The notes under the pieces were generated by a model, which saw only the letters and a program-made list of their open reading frames with translations, was not told the DNA's origin and did not search any database. Shown one piece after another: positions 8,332 to 16,951 of a stretch of DNA of 64,000 bases. How positions within the stretch are numbered: the first letter of the stretch is position 1; each line of letters opens with the position of its first letter. The stretch lies in assembly GCA_963699215.1 (NCBI GenBank), contig OY969422.1, positions 1,302,001 through 1,366,000 of the forward strand, read 5' to 3'. A program made the translations under genes and the position numbers. The stretch is from VRUE01 sp963699215. GTDB lineage: Bacteria > Actinomycetota > Thermoleophilia > Solirubrobacterales > 70-9.

Positions 8332-9805
8332 TCTGCCTCACCGTGGAGATGACGAGGGCCACGGCCGCGCAGAGCGAGAAGGCGGCGGCGCCCAGGGCCC
8401 AGCCGGCGTTGACGTCGCTCATGTAGTGGACCCCCAGGTAGACGCGCGAAAGGCCGACCAGGGCGGTGAGGGCGATGCCGCCCACGACGACCAGCGTCCC
8501 CCGCGCCATCCCGACCCGCAGCCGCATCACGATCGTCACCGCGAGCCAGACATAGAAGGTCGAGTAGGCCGCGTGGGCGCTGGGGAAGGAGGAGCCGGAG
8601 GCGCTCACCAGGCCGCCGTCGGGCCGCGGCCGATCGACCGCCGCCTTGAGCTCGTGCACGCCGCCGTAGATCATCGCCATGCCGGCGACGAGCACGCCCA
8701 GCTCGGCCCAGCGGCGGCGGGCGGCGAGCGCCGCGGCGCAGACCGCCGCCAGCGGGAAGACGACGCCGGCTGCACCCAGCGCGGTCACCGCTTTGGCCAC
8801 GTCGACCAGCCAGGCGGTGCGCAGGCTTTCGACGATGTCGACCGCGGTCATGTCGCCGGGCGTGGGGCCGGCGTCGCCGCTGACGATCGCCGTGTAGCCG
8901 ACGACGACGAAGCTGGCGACGGCGAGGATCGCCATCAGCGAGGTGAACTCCAGGCCGAAGGTGCCGCCCGGCGTAACCCGCGCCCAGAGGAAGCGCAGCT
9001 GCGGCTGGAAGCGCCGCGCCAGCACGACCAGCCAGCGGGTGGCCACGCGGTCCTCCATCCAGCGCACCGCCGCGCGTCGGTTCTCGGGCGCGCGAAGGCG
9101 GCGGTAGAGCATCGCCGAGCCGACGGTGACGACGATCAGCGTCCCCAGCAGGAAGGCGCCCCGGCCGGCGTACTTGGCGGCGCTGTCGATGCTGCGCGAG
9201 AAGAGGTAGCCGATCATGATGTGCGCGCTGGCCCAGAGCCCGGTGCCGAGGATGCTGTAGGGGACGAAGGCGCCGTAGCGCATCCCGGAGCTGCCGGCGA
9301 CGAAGGGCGCCAGGGCGCGGACGATGCCGATCCAGCGGCCGATGAAGATCGTCTTGCCGCCGTGGCGCGAGAAGTAGTCCTCGACCCACTCGAAGCGCTC
9401 GCGACTGACGCCGAAGCGCGGCCCGTTGCGCAGGACGAAGCCGCGGCCGAGGCGGCGGCCGACGAAGAAGCTGGTCGTGTCGCCGGCCCAGGCGGCGAAC
9501 CAAGCGATCGCGATCAGGATGTAGATGTCGATTGCGCCCTGGCCGGCGACGGCGCCGCCGAAGAGCATCGTCGTCTCGCCCGGCACGACGAGGCCGACGA
9601 AGGCGCCGGTCTCGGCGAAGGCGAAGACGCCAACGAGGAGGTAGGTCCAGGCGCCGAGCGTGTTGGAGACGTCCTCCAGCAGCTGCTGGAGTTCGTCGTG
9701 CGGGATGACCCGGCTGATCAGGTAGTAGCCGACGGCGACCGCAGCGGCGATCGCGATCAGTAGCAGGCGGCGCTTGCGCCGGTCTTCGGGGAGCTGGAGT
9801 CTCAC
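8288..9805 (-). CDS. DedA-PAP2 fusion membrane protein
   Basis: 505 residues, many membrane segments. Residues ~30-230 are a DedA/SNARE-associated domain (FVGLVVPGETTMLFGG, GRRLGRGFVLRNGPRFG, FIGRWIGIVRALAPFVAG). Residues ~290-490 are a PAP2 lipid phosphatase with its three motifs: KAAVDRPRP, SSFPSAHAAYS and SRVYLGVHYMSDV. DedA proteins are implicated in undecaprenyl-phosphate or lipid translocation and PAP2 enzymes remove phosphate from lipid pyrophosphates, so a joint role in carrier-lipid recycling is a reasonable inference. It follows ispE by 15 bp. Confidence 0.9.
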   Translation of the reverse strand: MRLQLPEDRRKRRLLLIAIAAAVAVGYYLISRVIPHDELQQLLEDVSNTLGAWTYLLVGVFAFAETGAFVGLVVPGETTMLFGGAVAGQGAIDIYILIAIAWFAAWAGDTTSFFVGRRLGRGFVLRNGPRFGVSRERFEWVEDYFSRHGGKTIFIGRWIGIVRALAPFVAGSSGMRYGAFVPYSILGTGLWASAHIMIGYLFSRSIDSAAKYAGRGAFLLGTLIVVTVGSAMLYRRLRAPENRRAAVRWMEDRVATRWLVVLARRFQPQLRFLWARVTPGGTFGLEFTSLMAILAVASFVVVGYTAIVSGDAGPTPGDMTAVDIVESLRTAWLVDVAKAVTALGAAGVVFPLAAVCAAALAARRRWAELGVLVAGMAMIYGGVHELKAAVDRPRPDGGLVSASGSSFPSAHAAYSTFYVWLAVTIVMRLRVGMARGTLVVVGGIALTALVGLSRVYLGVHYMSDVNAGWALGAAAFSLCAAVALVISTVRQNGLRAPARPAEDRG

Positions 9806-9820
9806 AGGCGCGGGCAGTCC

Positions 9821-10681
9821 TTACGGGACGCGGCCAGCTTCGCAGACGATCGCGTCGTCGCGGTCGAGGCCGGCGGCCGCTAGCTCCGCTGAGCCCATAT
9901 CGGCGAAGAGGCCGAAGGCGGTCGGTCCGGAGCCGGTCAGAAGCGCCAGCGGCGCCCCCGCCTCGCGTAGCTCGTCGAGCGCCGTGCCGATCTCCGGCCG
10001 CAGCGAGCGCGCAGCCGGCTCGAGGTCGTTGGCGAGCAGCTCCCCGTAGTCGAGGGGAGAGGCGCAGTCGCCGGCCGCCTCGCGCAGCCGCGCCGCCAGC
10101 GCTTCCAGCTCCTCCTCGCTGCGGCCGAGCCCGAGCCGGTCGGCCTCGGCGAAGACCTCGGCGGTGCTCAAGCCGCCACCGCCCGGCAGCAGCACGGCGG
10201 CGTGGGGGGTGGGGGGTGGCAGGCGCAGCACCCGCTCGCCCGCCCCCTCGACCAGCGAGAGGGCGGGGACCAGCTGCGAGGGCACGTCGGCGCCCAGCTC
10301 CATCGCGAGCTGCTCGAGATCGCCGACCTCGTCCCGCGCCAGCCGCAGCAGCGCTGCCGCGTCGGCGCTGCCGCCGCCGAGCCCCGCCGCGACGGGAATC
10401 CGCTTCTCGATCTCGACCCGCAGCGGAGGCCGATCCCAGCCTCGCCCGCGCAGCGCCGCGAGCGCCTGCGCGGCGAGGTTCTCCCCGTCCACCCCGGCGC
10501 AGACGATCTCGTCCCGCTCGGCCTCGGAGACGGCGATCGAGTCGGCCAGGGCGAGCGGCTCGAACAGCGAGCAGAGCGAGTGCAGCCCGTCGGCCCGGCG
10601 GGGGCCGAGGAAGAGGCAGAGGTTGAGCTTGGCGGGCGCTTCGACGTGCATCGGGGACGGGGCTAGGTCGCTGCCGCTCAC
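9821..10681 (-). CDS. ispE: 4-(cytidine 5'-diphospho)-2-C-methyl-D-erythritol kinase
   Basis: GHMP kinase of the non-mevalonate isoprenoid pathway; it phosphorylates the 2-hydroxyl of CDP-methylerythritol. Seen: N-terminal APAKLNLCLFLG, the ATP loop IPVAAGLGGGSADAAALLRL (~93-112) and the C-terminal LTGSGPTAFGLF. Start GTG 10681 overlaps the rsmA stop by 4 bp (GTGA), arguing for coupling; an internal ATG before HVEAPAKL is the alternative. 286 residues, normal for the family. Confidence 0.93.
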   Translation of the reverse strand: MSGSDLAPSPMHVEAPAKLNLCLFLGPRRADGLHSLCSLFEPLALADSIAVSEAERDEIVCAGVDGENLAAQALAALRGRGWDRPPLRVEIEKRIPVAAGLGGGSADAAALLRLARDEVGDLEQLAMELGADVPSQLVPALSLVEGAGERVLRLPPPTPHAAVLLPGGGGLSTAEVFAEADRLGLGRSEEELEALAARLREAAGDCASPLDYGELLANDLEPAARSLRPEIGTALDELREAGAPLALLTGSGPTAFGLFADMGSAELAAAGLDRDDAIVCEAGRVP

Positions 10682-11442
10682 GCTCTCCAGGGGATGCCGT
10701 GGGCGAGCTGGACGAACTCCAGCGGCGAGACGTCCTCGGCGCGGGACTGCAGCCGCAGGCCCAGCTCCGCGAGGACGAGGCGCGCCGCCCCCATCGTGCC
10801 GGGACGGACGTGCTCCAGCGAGCGCACCAGCGTCTTGCGGCGATGGGCGAAGGCGGCGCGCACCAGCGAGCGGGTCGCCGGGTCGGCGGCTGGACCGATG
10901 CGCCGCAGGCCGATCACGGCCGAGCCGACCCGGGGCCGCGGCCGGAAGACCGAGGGATCGACCGAGCGCAGCATTTTCGTCTCGCAGGCGAGCTGGACCA
11001 GCACGCTGGGAGCGGCGTACTCGCGGCGCCGCGGTTCGGCGCTCAGGCGGTCGGCGATCTCGCGCTGGACCATCAACGTCCAGCGCTGCACCGAGGGCAG
11101 CTCCTCGATCGTGCGGACGATCAGCGGCGTGGCGATCGAGTAGGGGAGGTTGGAGACGATCGCGCTCGGCACCGGGTCGAAGCCGGCTAGGTCGAGCCGC
11201 AGCGCGTCGCCCCAGTGCAGGTCGACGTTGGGCAGCGCGGCGACCCGCGTCAGCGCCGGCTCCAGGCCGCGGTCGATCTCGATCGTGTGGACGTGTGTCA
11301 CGGCCGCCGCAAGCCGCTCGGTGAGCGGGCCTTCGCCGGCGCCGACCTCGAGCACGACGTCATCCGGCTCGAGCTTCGCGTCGCGCACGATCGCGTCGAG
11401 CAGGTTCGTGTCGGCGAGGAAGTTTTGCCCGAGCCTGACCAT
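10678..11442 (-). CDS. rsmA: 16S rRNA (A1518/A1519) dimethyladenosine transferase
   Basis: 254 residues. Hallmarks: N-terminal GQNFLAD, AdoMet loop VLEVGAGEGPLTERL, catalytic SNLPYSIATPLI (N-L-P-Y) and a basic C-terminal domain (FAHRRKTLVRSLEHV). It dimethylates two adjacent adenines in 16S helix 45 during ribosome assembly. It lies 7 bp after tatD and overlaps ispE, the usual actinobacterial order. Confidence 0.95.
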   Translation of the reverse strand: MVRLGQNFLADTNLLDAIVRDAKLEPDDVVLEVGAGEGPLTERLAAAVTHVHTIEIDRGLEPALTRVAALPNVDLHWGDALRLDLAGFDPVPSAIVSNLPYSIATPLIVRTIEELPSVQRWTLMVQREIADRLSAEPRRREYAAPSVLVQLACETKMLRSVDPSVFRPRPRVGSAVIGLRRIGPAADPATRSLVRAAFAHRRKTLVRSLEHVRPGTMGAARLVLAELGLRLQSRAEDVSPLEFVQLAHGIPWRA

Positions 11443-11449
11443 CTACGGG

Positions 11450-12217
11450 CTACCAGGCGAAGAGGCTGCGCGCGTTCGCCTCGACGGTCTCCTCGAGCTC
11501 CTCGTAGGAGATGCCGCGGGCCGCGGCGACGACGCGGGCGGTGTCGACGACGTAGGCGGGCTCGTTGGGCTTGCCGCGCACGGTCTGCGGCGCCAGGTAA
11601 GGAGCATCGGTCTCGACCAGGATCAGCTCGGCCGGCAGTTGCGCAGCGGCCTCGCGCAGATCGTCGGAGCCGGGGTAGGTGGTGTGGCCGGCGAAGGAGC
11701 AGTACCAGCCGCGCTTGGCCGCATCGGCGGCGCGCCAGGGAGCCGAGAAGCAGTGCAGGATCACGGGCGTGTCGCCCGCCTGTGCGTCAAGCACCTCGAA
11801 GATCTCGTCGATCGCCGCCGTCTCGCCCTCTTTGTCGCGCGCGTGGATGACGATCGGCAGGCCGCGCTCGCGGGCGATCGCGACCTGCGCCTCGAAGGCG
11901 CGGCGCTGATCGGCCGGGCTGGCCGTCTCGTGGTAGTAGTCGATCCCGGTCTCGCCGATCGCCCGCACCTCCTCCTCCGCGGCGAGCAGGTCGATCTGCG
12001 CGGCCCGCGCGTCGTCGAAGCCGCTCGCCTCGGTCGGGTGGCAGCCGACGGCGGCGAAGACCGGCTCGTGGCGCTGCGCCGCGGCGATAGCTACGGCGTT
12101 CTGCTCGCTGTCGAGGCCGATGTTGAGGATGCGGTTCACGCCGGCCGCGAGCGCGTCCGCGACCAGCTCGTCCTCCGCTCGCTCGCAAAGGAACAGGTGA
12201 GTGTGGGAATCGATCAT
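11450..12217 (-). CDS. TatD-family metal-dependent hydrolase
   Basis: 255 residues. The N-terminal metal motif DSHTHL is followed by the family blocks GETGIDYYHETASP, VIHARDKEGE and HCFSA, and a late ETDAPYLAP. TatD enzymes are TIM-barrel metallohydrolases with reported DNase or D-aminoacyl-tRNA deacylase activity. First gene of the tatD-rsmA-ispE run; divergent from metH across ~40 bp. Confidence 0.93.
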   Translation of the reverse strand: MIDSHTHLFLCERAEDELVADALAAGVNRILNIGLDSEQNAVAIAAAQRHEPVFAAVGCHPTEASGFDDARAAQIDLLAAEEEVRAIGETGIDYYHETASPADQRRAFEAQVAIARERGLPIVIHARDKEGETAAIDEIFEVLDAQAGDTPVILHCFSAPWRAADAAKRGWYCSFAGHTTYPGSDDLREAAAQLPAELILVETDAPYLAPQTVRGKPNEPAYVVDTARVVAAARGISYEELEETVEANARSLFAW

Positions 12218-12258
12218 TAGAGAGTTCCCACCCTATCCCCGCTAGCCTCTTTTCAACC

Positions 12259-15200
12259 ATTTCCGAGCGCGATTACATAGCCGCTGTCAGGGAGCGCGTC
12301 GTCGTCTTCGACGGCGGCATGGGCGCGACCCTGGAGCAGTTCGACCTGACCCAGGCCGACTACGGCGGGCTGGCCGGCAAATGCCACGAGGCGCTGGTGC
12401 TCAACCGCCCCGACGTGATCGAGGGCGTTCACGCCTCGATGCTGGTGGCCGGCGCCGAAGTGGTCGAGACCGACACCTTCCAGGGCTCGCGGCTGAAGCT
12501 CGAAGAGTGGGGGCTGGGCGAGCACACGCTGGAGATCAACGTCAAGGCGGCGCAGATCGCCCGCAAGGCTGCCGGCGAGGGCCGCTTCGTCGCCGGCTCG
12601 ATCGGGCCGACCGGCTTCCTGCCCGCCTCCGACGACCCGACCCTTGGCGACATCTCCTTCCGCAGGCTGGTCGAGGTCTTCGCCGAGCAGGCCCGCGGCC
12701 TGGTCGAGGGCGGCGCCGACCTGATCATCGTCGAGACCGCGCAGGACATCCTCGAGGTCAAGGCGGCGATCTTCGGCGCCCGCGAGGCCTTCGCCGAGAC
12801 GGGCCGCACGCTGCCGATCCAGGCCAGCGTCTCGCTGCTGCCGCAGGGCGGCAAGATGCTGCTCGGCACCGACATCCAGGCGGTGCTGACGACGCTGGCC
12901 GCGCTCGGGGTCGACGCGATCGGGCTCAACTGCTCGACCGGGCCCGAGGACATGCGCGACGCGATCCGCTACCTGGGCGAGAACAGCCCCCTGCCCGTCC
13001 ACTGCATCCCCAACGCCGGCCTGCCCCTTCAGGGACCCGACGGCGAGACGATCTTCCCCGAAAAGCCCGAGCCGCTGGCGGCGACGCTGGGCGAGTTCGT
13101 CGAGCGCTACGGGGTGGGGATCGTCGGCGGCTGCTGCGGGACGACCCCCGAGCACATCGCGGCGATCCGCGAGCGGGTCGACGGCCGCGTGCCGGGCGAG
13201 CGCCCGGCGCCCGGGCAGATCGAGGTCTCCTCGATGATGACCTCCACTCCGCTGGTCCAGGAGCCGCGCCCGACCCTGGTCGGCGAGCGGGTCAACTCGC
13301 AGGGCTCGCGCAAGGCGAAGGAGCTGCTGCTCGCCGACGACTACGACGGCCTGGTCCAGGTCGCCGAAGACCAGGTCGAAGGCGGCGCCCACGTGCTCGA
13401 CATCTGCGTGGCGCTGACCGAGCGTGCCGACGAGGACGAGCAGATGGTTTCCGTGGTCGAGCGGATCTCGCTGACCCAGCCGGCACCGATCCAGGTCGAC
13501 TCGACCGAGCCCAACGTCATCGAGGCCGCGCTGGAGAAGATCCCCGGACGGGCGATCGTCAACTCGATCAACCTCGAGGCTGGGCCGGACAAGGCGAACG
13601 TCGTCGTGCCGCTGGCCAAGGCCCACGGGGCAGCGCTGATCGCGCTGACGATCGACGAGGTCGGCATGGCGAAGACGGCCGAGCGCAAGGTCGAGATCGC
13701 CAAGCGGATCCGCGACCTCGCCTGCGAGGAGCACGGTCTCGACCCCGAGGCGCTGATCTTCGACGCGCTCACCTTCACCCTGACCACCGGCGACGACGAG
13801 TGGAAGCCCTCCGCGATCGAGACGATCGAGGGGATCCGCCGGATCAAGGCCGAGATCCCGGGCGTCAAGACCTCGCTCGGCGTCTCCAACGTCTCCTTCG
13901 GCGTCGGCCAGCCGGCCCGCGCCGTGCTCAACTCGGTCTTTCTCCACCACTGCGTCGAGGCCGGGCTCGACCTGGCGATGGTCAACCCCAACCACATCAC
14001 TCCCTACGCGGAGATCTCCGACGAGGAGCGGGGGCTGACCGACGACCTCGTCTTTAACCGGCGCGACGACGCGCTGGAGCGCTTCATCGCCCACTTCGAG
14101 TCGAAGGGCGAGGAGGCCGCCGAGGAGGTCGGCGACCCGACCGAGGGGATGGAGCCCGAGGAGGCCCTGCACTGGCACATCCTGCGCCGCAAGAAGGACG
14201 GGGTCGAGGAGTGGATCGACCGCTCCAACGAGAAGATCGGCGCCGTGCCGACGCTGAACCAGGTGCTGCTGCCGGCGATGAAGGAGGTCGGCGACAAATT
14301 CGGCGCCGGCGAACTGATCCTGCCCTTCGTCCTGCAGTCGGCCGAAGTGATGAAGCGCGCCGTGGCGCGGCTGGAGAACTACCTCGACCGCATCGACGGC
14401 CACACCAAGGGCAAGGTCGTGATCGCGACCGTCTTCGGCGACGTCCACGACATCGGCAAGTCGCTGGTCAACACGATCCTCACCAACAACGGCTACACCG
14501 TGGTCGACCTCGGCAAGCAGGTCCCGATCGAGACGATCATCGAGGCCGCGGTCGAGAACGAGGCCGACGCGATCGGCCTCTCCGCCCTGCTCGTCTCCAC
14601 GTCCAAGCAGATGCCGATCTGTGTGCAGGAGCTGCACCAGCGCGGCCTTGAGTTCCCGGTGCTGATCGGCGGCGCCGCGATCAACCGCGACTTCGGTCGC
14701 CGCACGCTCTACCCGCATGGCAAGGAGTCCGACGACGTCTACGCGCCCGGCGTCTTCTACTGCAAGGACGCCTTCCAGGGGCTCGACACGATGGACGCGC
14801 TGATCGACGAGGCGGCGCGCGAGGCGCTGGTCGAGCGGATCCACGCAGAGGCGAAGCAGCTGCGCGAGAAGCCGGCGGTCGTCGACGACGGACCGCCGAC
14901 CAGCGACGCCAGCGTGCGCTCCGCCGCCCGCACCGACAACCCAGTCCCCGAGCCGCCCTTCCGCGGCGTGCGCGAGGTCGAAGTCGACCTCGACGAGGTC
15001 TTCCCTTACCTCGACCGCCACGTGCTCTTCAAGCTGCACTGGGGGGGCAAAGGCGTCAAGGGCGAGGCCTGGCGCGAGCTGGTCGAAGGCGATGGCAACG
15101 AGGAGGGCTTCGCGCCGCGGCTGGAGCGGATGTGGCGCGAGCAGGACTACCTCCACCCGCGGGCTCGGCTCGGCTACTTCCCCTGCAACTCCGAGGGCAA

Positions 15201-15792
15201 CGAGCTGATCGTCTTCGACCCTGGCGACCCCGAGCTCGAGCTCGAGCGGCTCGTCTTCCCCCGCCAGCCCAAGCACGACCGGATCTGCCTGGCCGACTTC
15301 TACCGGCCGCTGGAGTCGGGCGAACGCGACGTGGTGGCGCTGCAGGGCGTCACCGTCGGCCCGGAGGTGACCGAGCTGATCAACAGGCTGGAGCGCGAAG
15401 GCGAGTTCGCCGAGCAGCTCTACGTGCACGGGCTCGGCGTGCAGGCTGCCGAGGGGCTGGCCGAGTGGCTGCACGCGCAGGCCCGGCGCGAGCTCGGCAT
15501 CGAGCCCGACCAGGGCCGCCGCTACTCCTGGGGCTACCCGGCCTGCCCGGACCAGTCCGAGCACGAGAAGGTCTGGCGCCTGCTCGGCCTGGAGGAGATC
15601 GGCATGACGCTGTCGGACGGCTACGCCGTCCTACCCGAGCAGTCGACCGTGGCGATCGTCGCCCACCACCCGCAGGCCGTCTACTTCGGCATGAAGTCCG
15701 GCTTCGTCCCCGAGCAGAAGGCCCCCGACGAACTGATCGCCGGCACCGAGCGAGGCGGCGAGCTCCCCCCCGAGCGCGAGCCCGTCGCCTAG
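12259..15792 (+). CDS. metH: Cobalamin-dependent methionine synthase
   Basis: Transfers the methyl of 5-methyltetrahydrofolate to homocysteine through cobalamin. Domains in order: homocysteine methyltransferase with zinc cysteines LNCSTGP and GGCCGTTP; pterin-binding barrel (LVGERVNSQGSRKAKELL); helical cap; B12 domain with DVHDIGKSL (DxHxxG, ~708 counted from ATG 12319) and GLSALLVST; AdoMet reactivation domain ending in WGYPACPDQSEHEK. The first ATG, 12319, falls inside strand 1 and would remove RERVVVFDGG, which the fold needs. In the same frame SERDYIAAVRERVVVFDGG precedes it, and the only plausible start there is ATT at 12259. No clear ribosome-binding site is visible. About 1177 residues if ATT is used. 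Confidence 0.93.
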   Translation: MSERDYIAAVRERVVVFDGGMGATLEQFDLTQADYGGLAGKCHEALVLNRPDVIEGVHASMLVAGAEVVETDTFQGSRLKLEEWGLGEHTLEINVKAAQIARKAAGEGRFVAGSIGPTGFLPASDDPTLGDISFRRLVEVFAEQARGLVEGGADLIIVETAQDILEVKAAIFGAREAFAETGRTLPIQASVSLLPQGGKMLLGTDIQAVLTTLAALGVDAIGLNCSTGPEDMRDAIRYLGENSPLPVHCIPNAGLPLQGPDGETIFPEKPEPLAATLGEFVERYGVGIVGGCCGTTPEHIAAIRERVDGRVPGERPAPGQIEVSSMMTSTPLVQEPRPTLVGERVNSQGSRKAKELLLADDYDGLVQVAEDQVEGGAHVLDICVALTERADEDEQMVSVVERISLTQPAPIQVDSTEPNVIEAALEKIPGRAIVNSINLEAGPDKANVVVPLAKAHGAALIALTIDEVGMAKTAERKVEIAKRIRDLACEEHGLDPEALIFDALTFTLTTGDDEWKPSAIETIEGIRRIKAEIPGVKTSLGVSNVSFGVGQPARAVLNSVFLHHCVEAGLDLAMVNPNHITPYAEISDEERGLTDDLVFNRRDDALERFIAHFESKGEEAAEEVGDPTEGMEPEEALHWHILRRKKDGVEEWIDRSNEKIGAVPTLNQVLLPAMKEVGDKFGAGELILPFVLQSAEVMKRAVARLENYLDRIDGHTKGKVVIATVFGDVHDIGKSLVNTILTNNGYTVVDLGKQVPIETIIEAAVENEADAIGLSALLVSTSKQMPICVQELHQRGLEFPVLIGGAAINRDFGRRTLYPHGKESDDVYAPGVFYCKDAFQGLDTMDALIDEAAREALVERIHAEAKQLREKPAVVDDGPPTSDASVRSAARTDNPVPEPPFRGVREVEVDLDEVFPYLDRHVLFKLHWGGKGVKGEAWRELVEGDGNEEGFAPRLERMWREQDYLHPRARLGYFPCNSEGNELIVFDPGDPELELERLVFPRQPKHDRICLADFYRPLESGERDVVALQGVTVGPEVTELINRLEREGEFAEQLYVHGLGVQAAEGLAEWLHAQARRELGIEPDQGRRYSWGYPACPDQSEHEKVWRLLGLEEIGMTLSDGYAVLPEQSTVAIVAHHPQAVYFGMKSGFVPEQKAPDELIAGTERGGELPPEREPVA

Positions 15793-15810
15793 TCGGGGGG
15801 CGAGTTCTGC

Positions 15811-15855
15811 TCCGGTGCGCCTTATGTACCTGTGGGGGACAAAAGGCGCACCGGA
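15811..15855. repeat. Left 45-bp inverted repeat of the AbiEi/DUF559 unit
   Basis: Ends are a perfect 13-bp dyad (TCCGGTGCGCCTT / AAGGCGCACCGGA) around a 19-bp centre. The reverse complement matches the repeat at 16768-16812 at 43 of 45 positions. The GTG start of the enclosed gene (15832) lies inside it. It begins 18 bp after the metH stop. Confidence 0.85.
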
Positions 15856-16761
15856 AACGCGAATCACGCGGTTGCAGCGTTGGCGGACCGGCAGCATGGT
15901 GTCGTCTCGCGGCGTCAGCTGCGGGCGCTGGGTCTGACCGATCGCGCGATCACCGCGCGAACGGCGTCCAGAAGCCTGCACCCGGTCTTCCATGGGACGT
16001 TCGCGGTTGGCCATCGCGTGATCGGGCGACATGGCCGCATGCTCGCGGCGGTGCTTGCCTGCGGGGACGGCGCCGTTGTCTCGCACGGCAGTGCGGCCGA
16101 GCTGCTTGGACTCTGGGAAAAGAAGCCGGTCCCGATCGATGTCATCGCGCCGCGCCGGTCCGGGCGAAAGATCCAGGACATTCGCCGGCACCACGTGCTC
16201 CCACCGAAAACTGGGGAGATCGAGGTTCGCAACGGAATCCCTTGCACGACCGCCTCCCGAACCCTGGTCGATATGGCAGGGCGGGTGGGGGACAGGTCGC
16301 TGCGACGGCTGGTGGAGCAGGCGGCCGTCCTACGAGTGCTGGACGTTCTGGACGTGGATCGCGTGCTCGCTCGCGGACGCAGGCGCGGAGCGCCCCAGCT
16401 TCGCGCGATTCTCGCCGCCTGGCGCAGCGAGGGCGAAGAGATGCCGAGGCTGAGGAGCCTCCTCGAGGCGCGAATGCTGCCGGTTCTCCTCGCGGCGGGC
16501 CTGCCTCGCCCCCGGTGCAATGTGGAGTTGTGGGTCGAGGGCAAACGCTTGGAGGTGGACCTGCTCTGGCAGGAACAGCGGCTGGTGATCGAAACCGATG
16601 GCGAAGAGACCCACGGTACCCGCGCCGCTTTTCAGCGCGATCGCCAGCGCGACCAAGCGCTGACGGCCGCCGGTTACCGGGTCGCCCGAGTCACCTGGCG
16701 CCAGCTGGAGGACGAACCGACCCCGGTGACCGCCCGGATCCGGCGCATGCTCGAAGCCTGA
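15832..16761 (+). CDS. AbiEi-like winged-helix / DUF559 (Vsr-like nuclease fold) protein
   Basis: 309 residues from GTG 15832; no later ATG exists before the first domain. Residues ~12-65 look like the AbiEi antitoxin N-terminal winged helix (LADRQHGVVSRRQLRALGLT...ITARTASRSLHPVFHGTFAV). The middle matches AbiEi family 4 (GSAAELLGLW, NGIPCTTASRTLVDMA). Residues ~225-309 are a DUF559/Vsr-like PD-(D/E)XK fold: RPRCNVELWVEGKRLEVDLLW, then QRLVIETDGEETHGT, FQRDRQRDQALTAAGYRVAR and VTWRQLEDEP. Candidate active-site residues are the Asp in EVDLLW, the Glu/Asp in IETDG and the following His. Such proteins are common in Actinobacteria and mostly uncharacterised. No toxin partner is adjacent. Confidence 0.85.
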   Translation: MGDKRRTGNANHAVAALADRQHGVVSRRQLRALGLTDRAITARTASRSLHPVFHGTFAVGHRVIGRHGRMLAAVLACGDGAVVSHGSAAELLGLWEKKPVPIDVIAPRRSGRKIQDIRRHHVLPPKTGEIEVRNGIPCTTASRTLVDMAGRVGDRSLRRLVEQAAVLRVLDVLDVDRVLARGRRRGAPQLRAILAAWRSEGEEMPRLRSLLEARMLPVLLAAGLPRPRCNVELWVEGKRLEVDLLWQEQRLVIETDGEETHGTRAAFQRDRQRDQALTAAGYRVARVTWRQLEDEPTPVTARIRRMLEA

Positions 16762-16767
16762 TCCGCT

Positions 16768-16812
16768 TCCGGTGCGCCTTTTGTCCTCCACAGGTACATA
16801 AGGCGAACCGGA
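16768..16812. repeat. Right 45-bp inverted repeat of the AbiEi/DUF559 unit
   Basis: Inverted copy of 15811-15855 with two mismatches (43/45). It starts 7 bp after the gene's stop and ends 20 bp before tRNA-Gln, so it could also act as the gene's terminator. Confidence 0.85.
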
Positions 16813-16831
16813 AGGAGGTCGGCGAGTGGAG

Positions 16832-16904
16832 TTCCGGGGGAAGGACTCGAACCCTCGCTTCCTGGACCAAAACCAGACGTGCTAGCCGATTACACCACCC
16901 CGGA
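16832..16904 (-). tRNA. tRNA-Gln (anticodon TTG)
   Basis: Minus-strand cloverleaf, 73 nt including discriminator A. Acceptor TCCGGGG pairs with CCCCGGA, anticodon arm TCTGG-TTTTGGT-CCAGG gives TTG, and the T loop is TTCGAGT. The 3' CCA is not encoded. Confidence 0.93.
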
Positions 16905-16951
16905 TCGCGCTTGCGAGGGTAGCGCCACGGGCGGGTTCGATCGCGTCCGGG

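Larger units (their letters stand above)
15811..16812 (+). mobile_element. Putative single-gene element bounded by 45-bp inverted repeats
   Basis: A 1002-bp unit: left repeat, one gene (15832-16761), right repeat in opposite orientation. Nothing else is inside. The terminal inverted repeats, the single nuclease-like gene and the position between metH and a tRNA gene suggest a mobile or self-maintaining unit. No transposase, target-site duplication or second copy is visible in this window, so mobility is inference. Confidence 0.45.

Noticed and set aside
12253..15564. A >1100-residue open frame on the minus strand opposite metH
   Set aside because: High-GC shadow: it mirrors metH codons, has repetitive Val/Asp/Arg/Leu composition and no recognisable domain.
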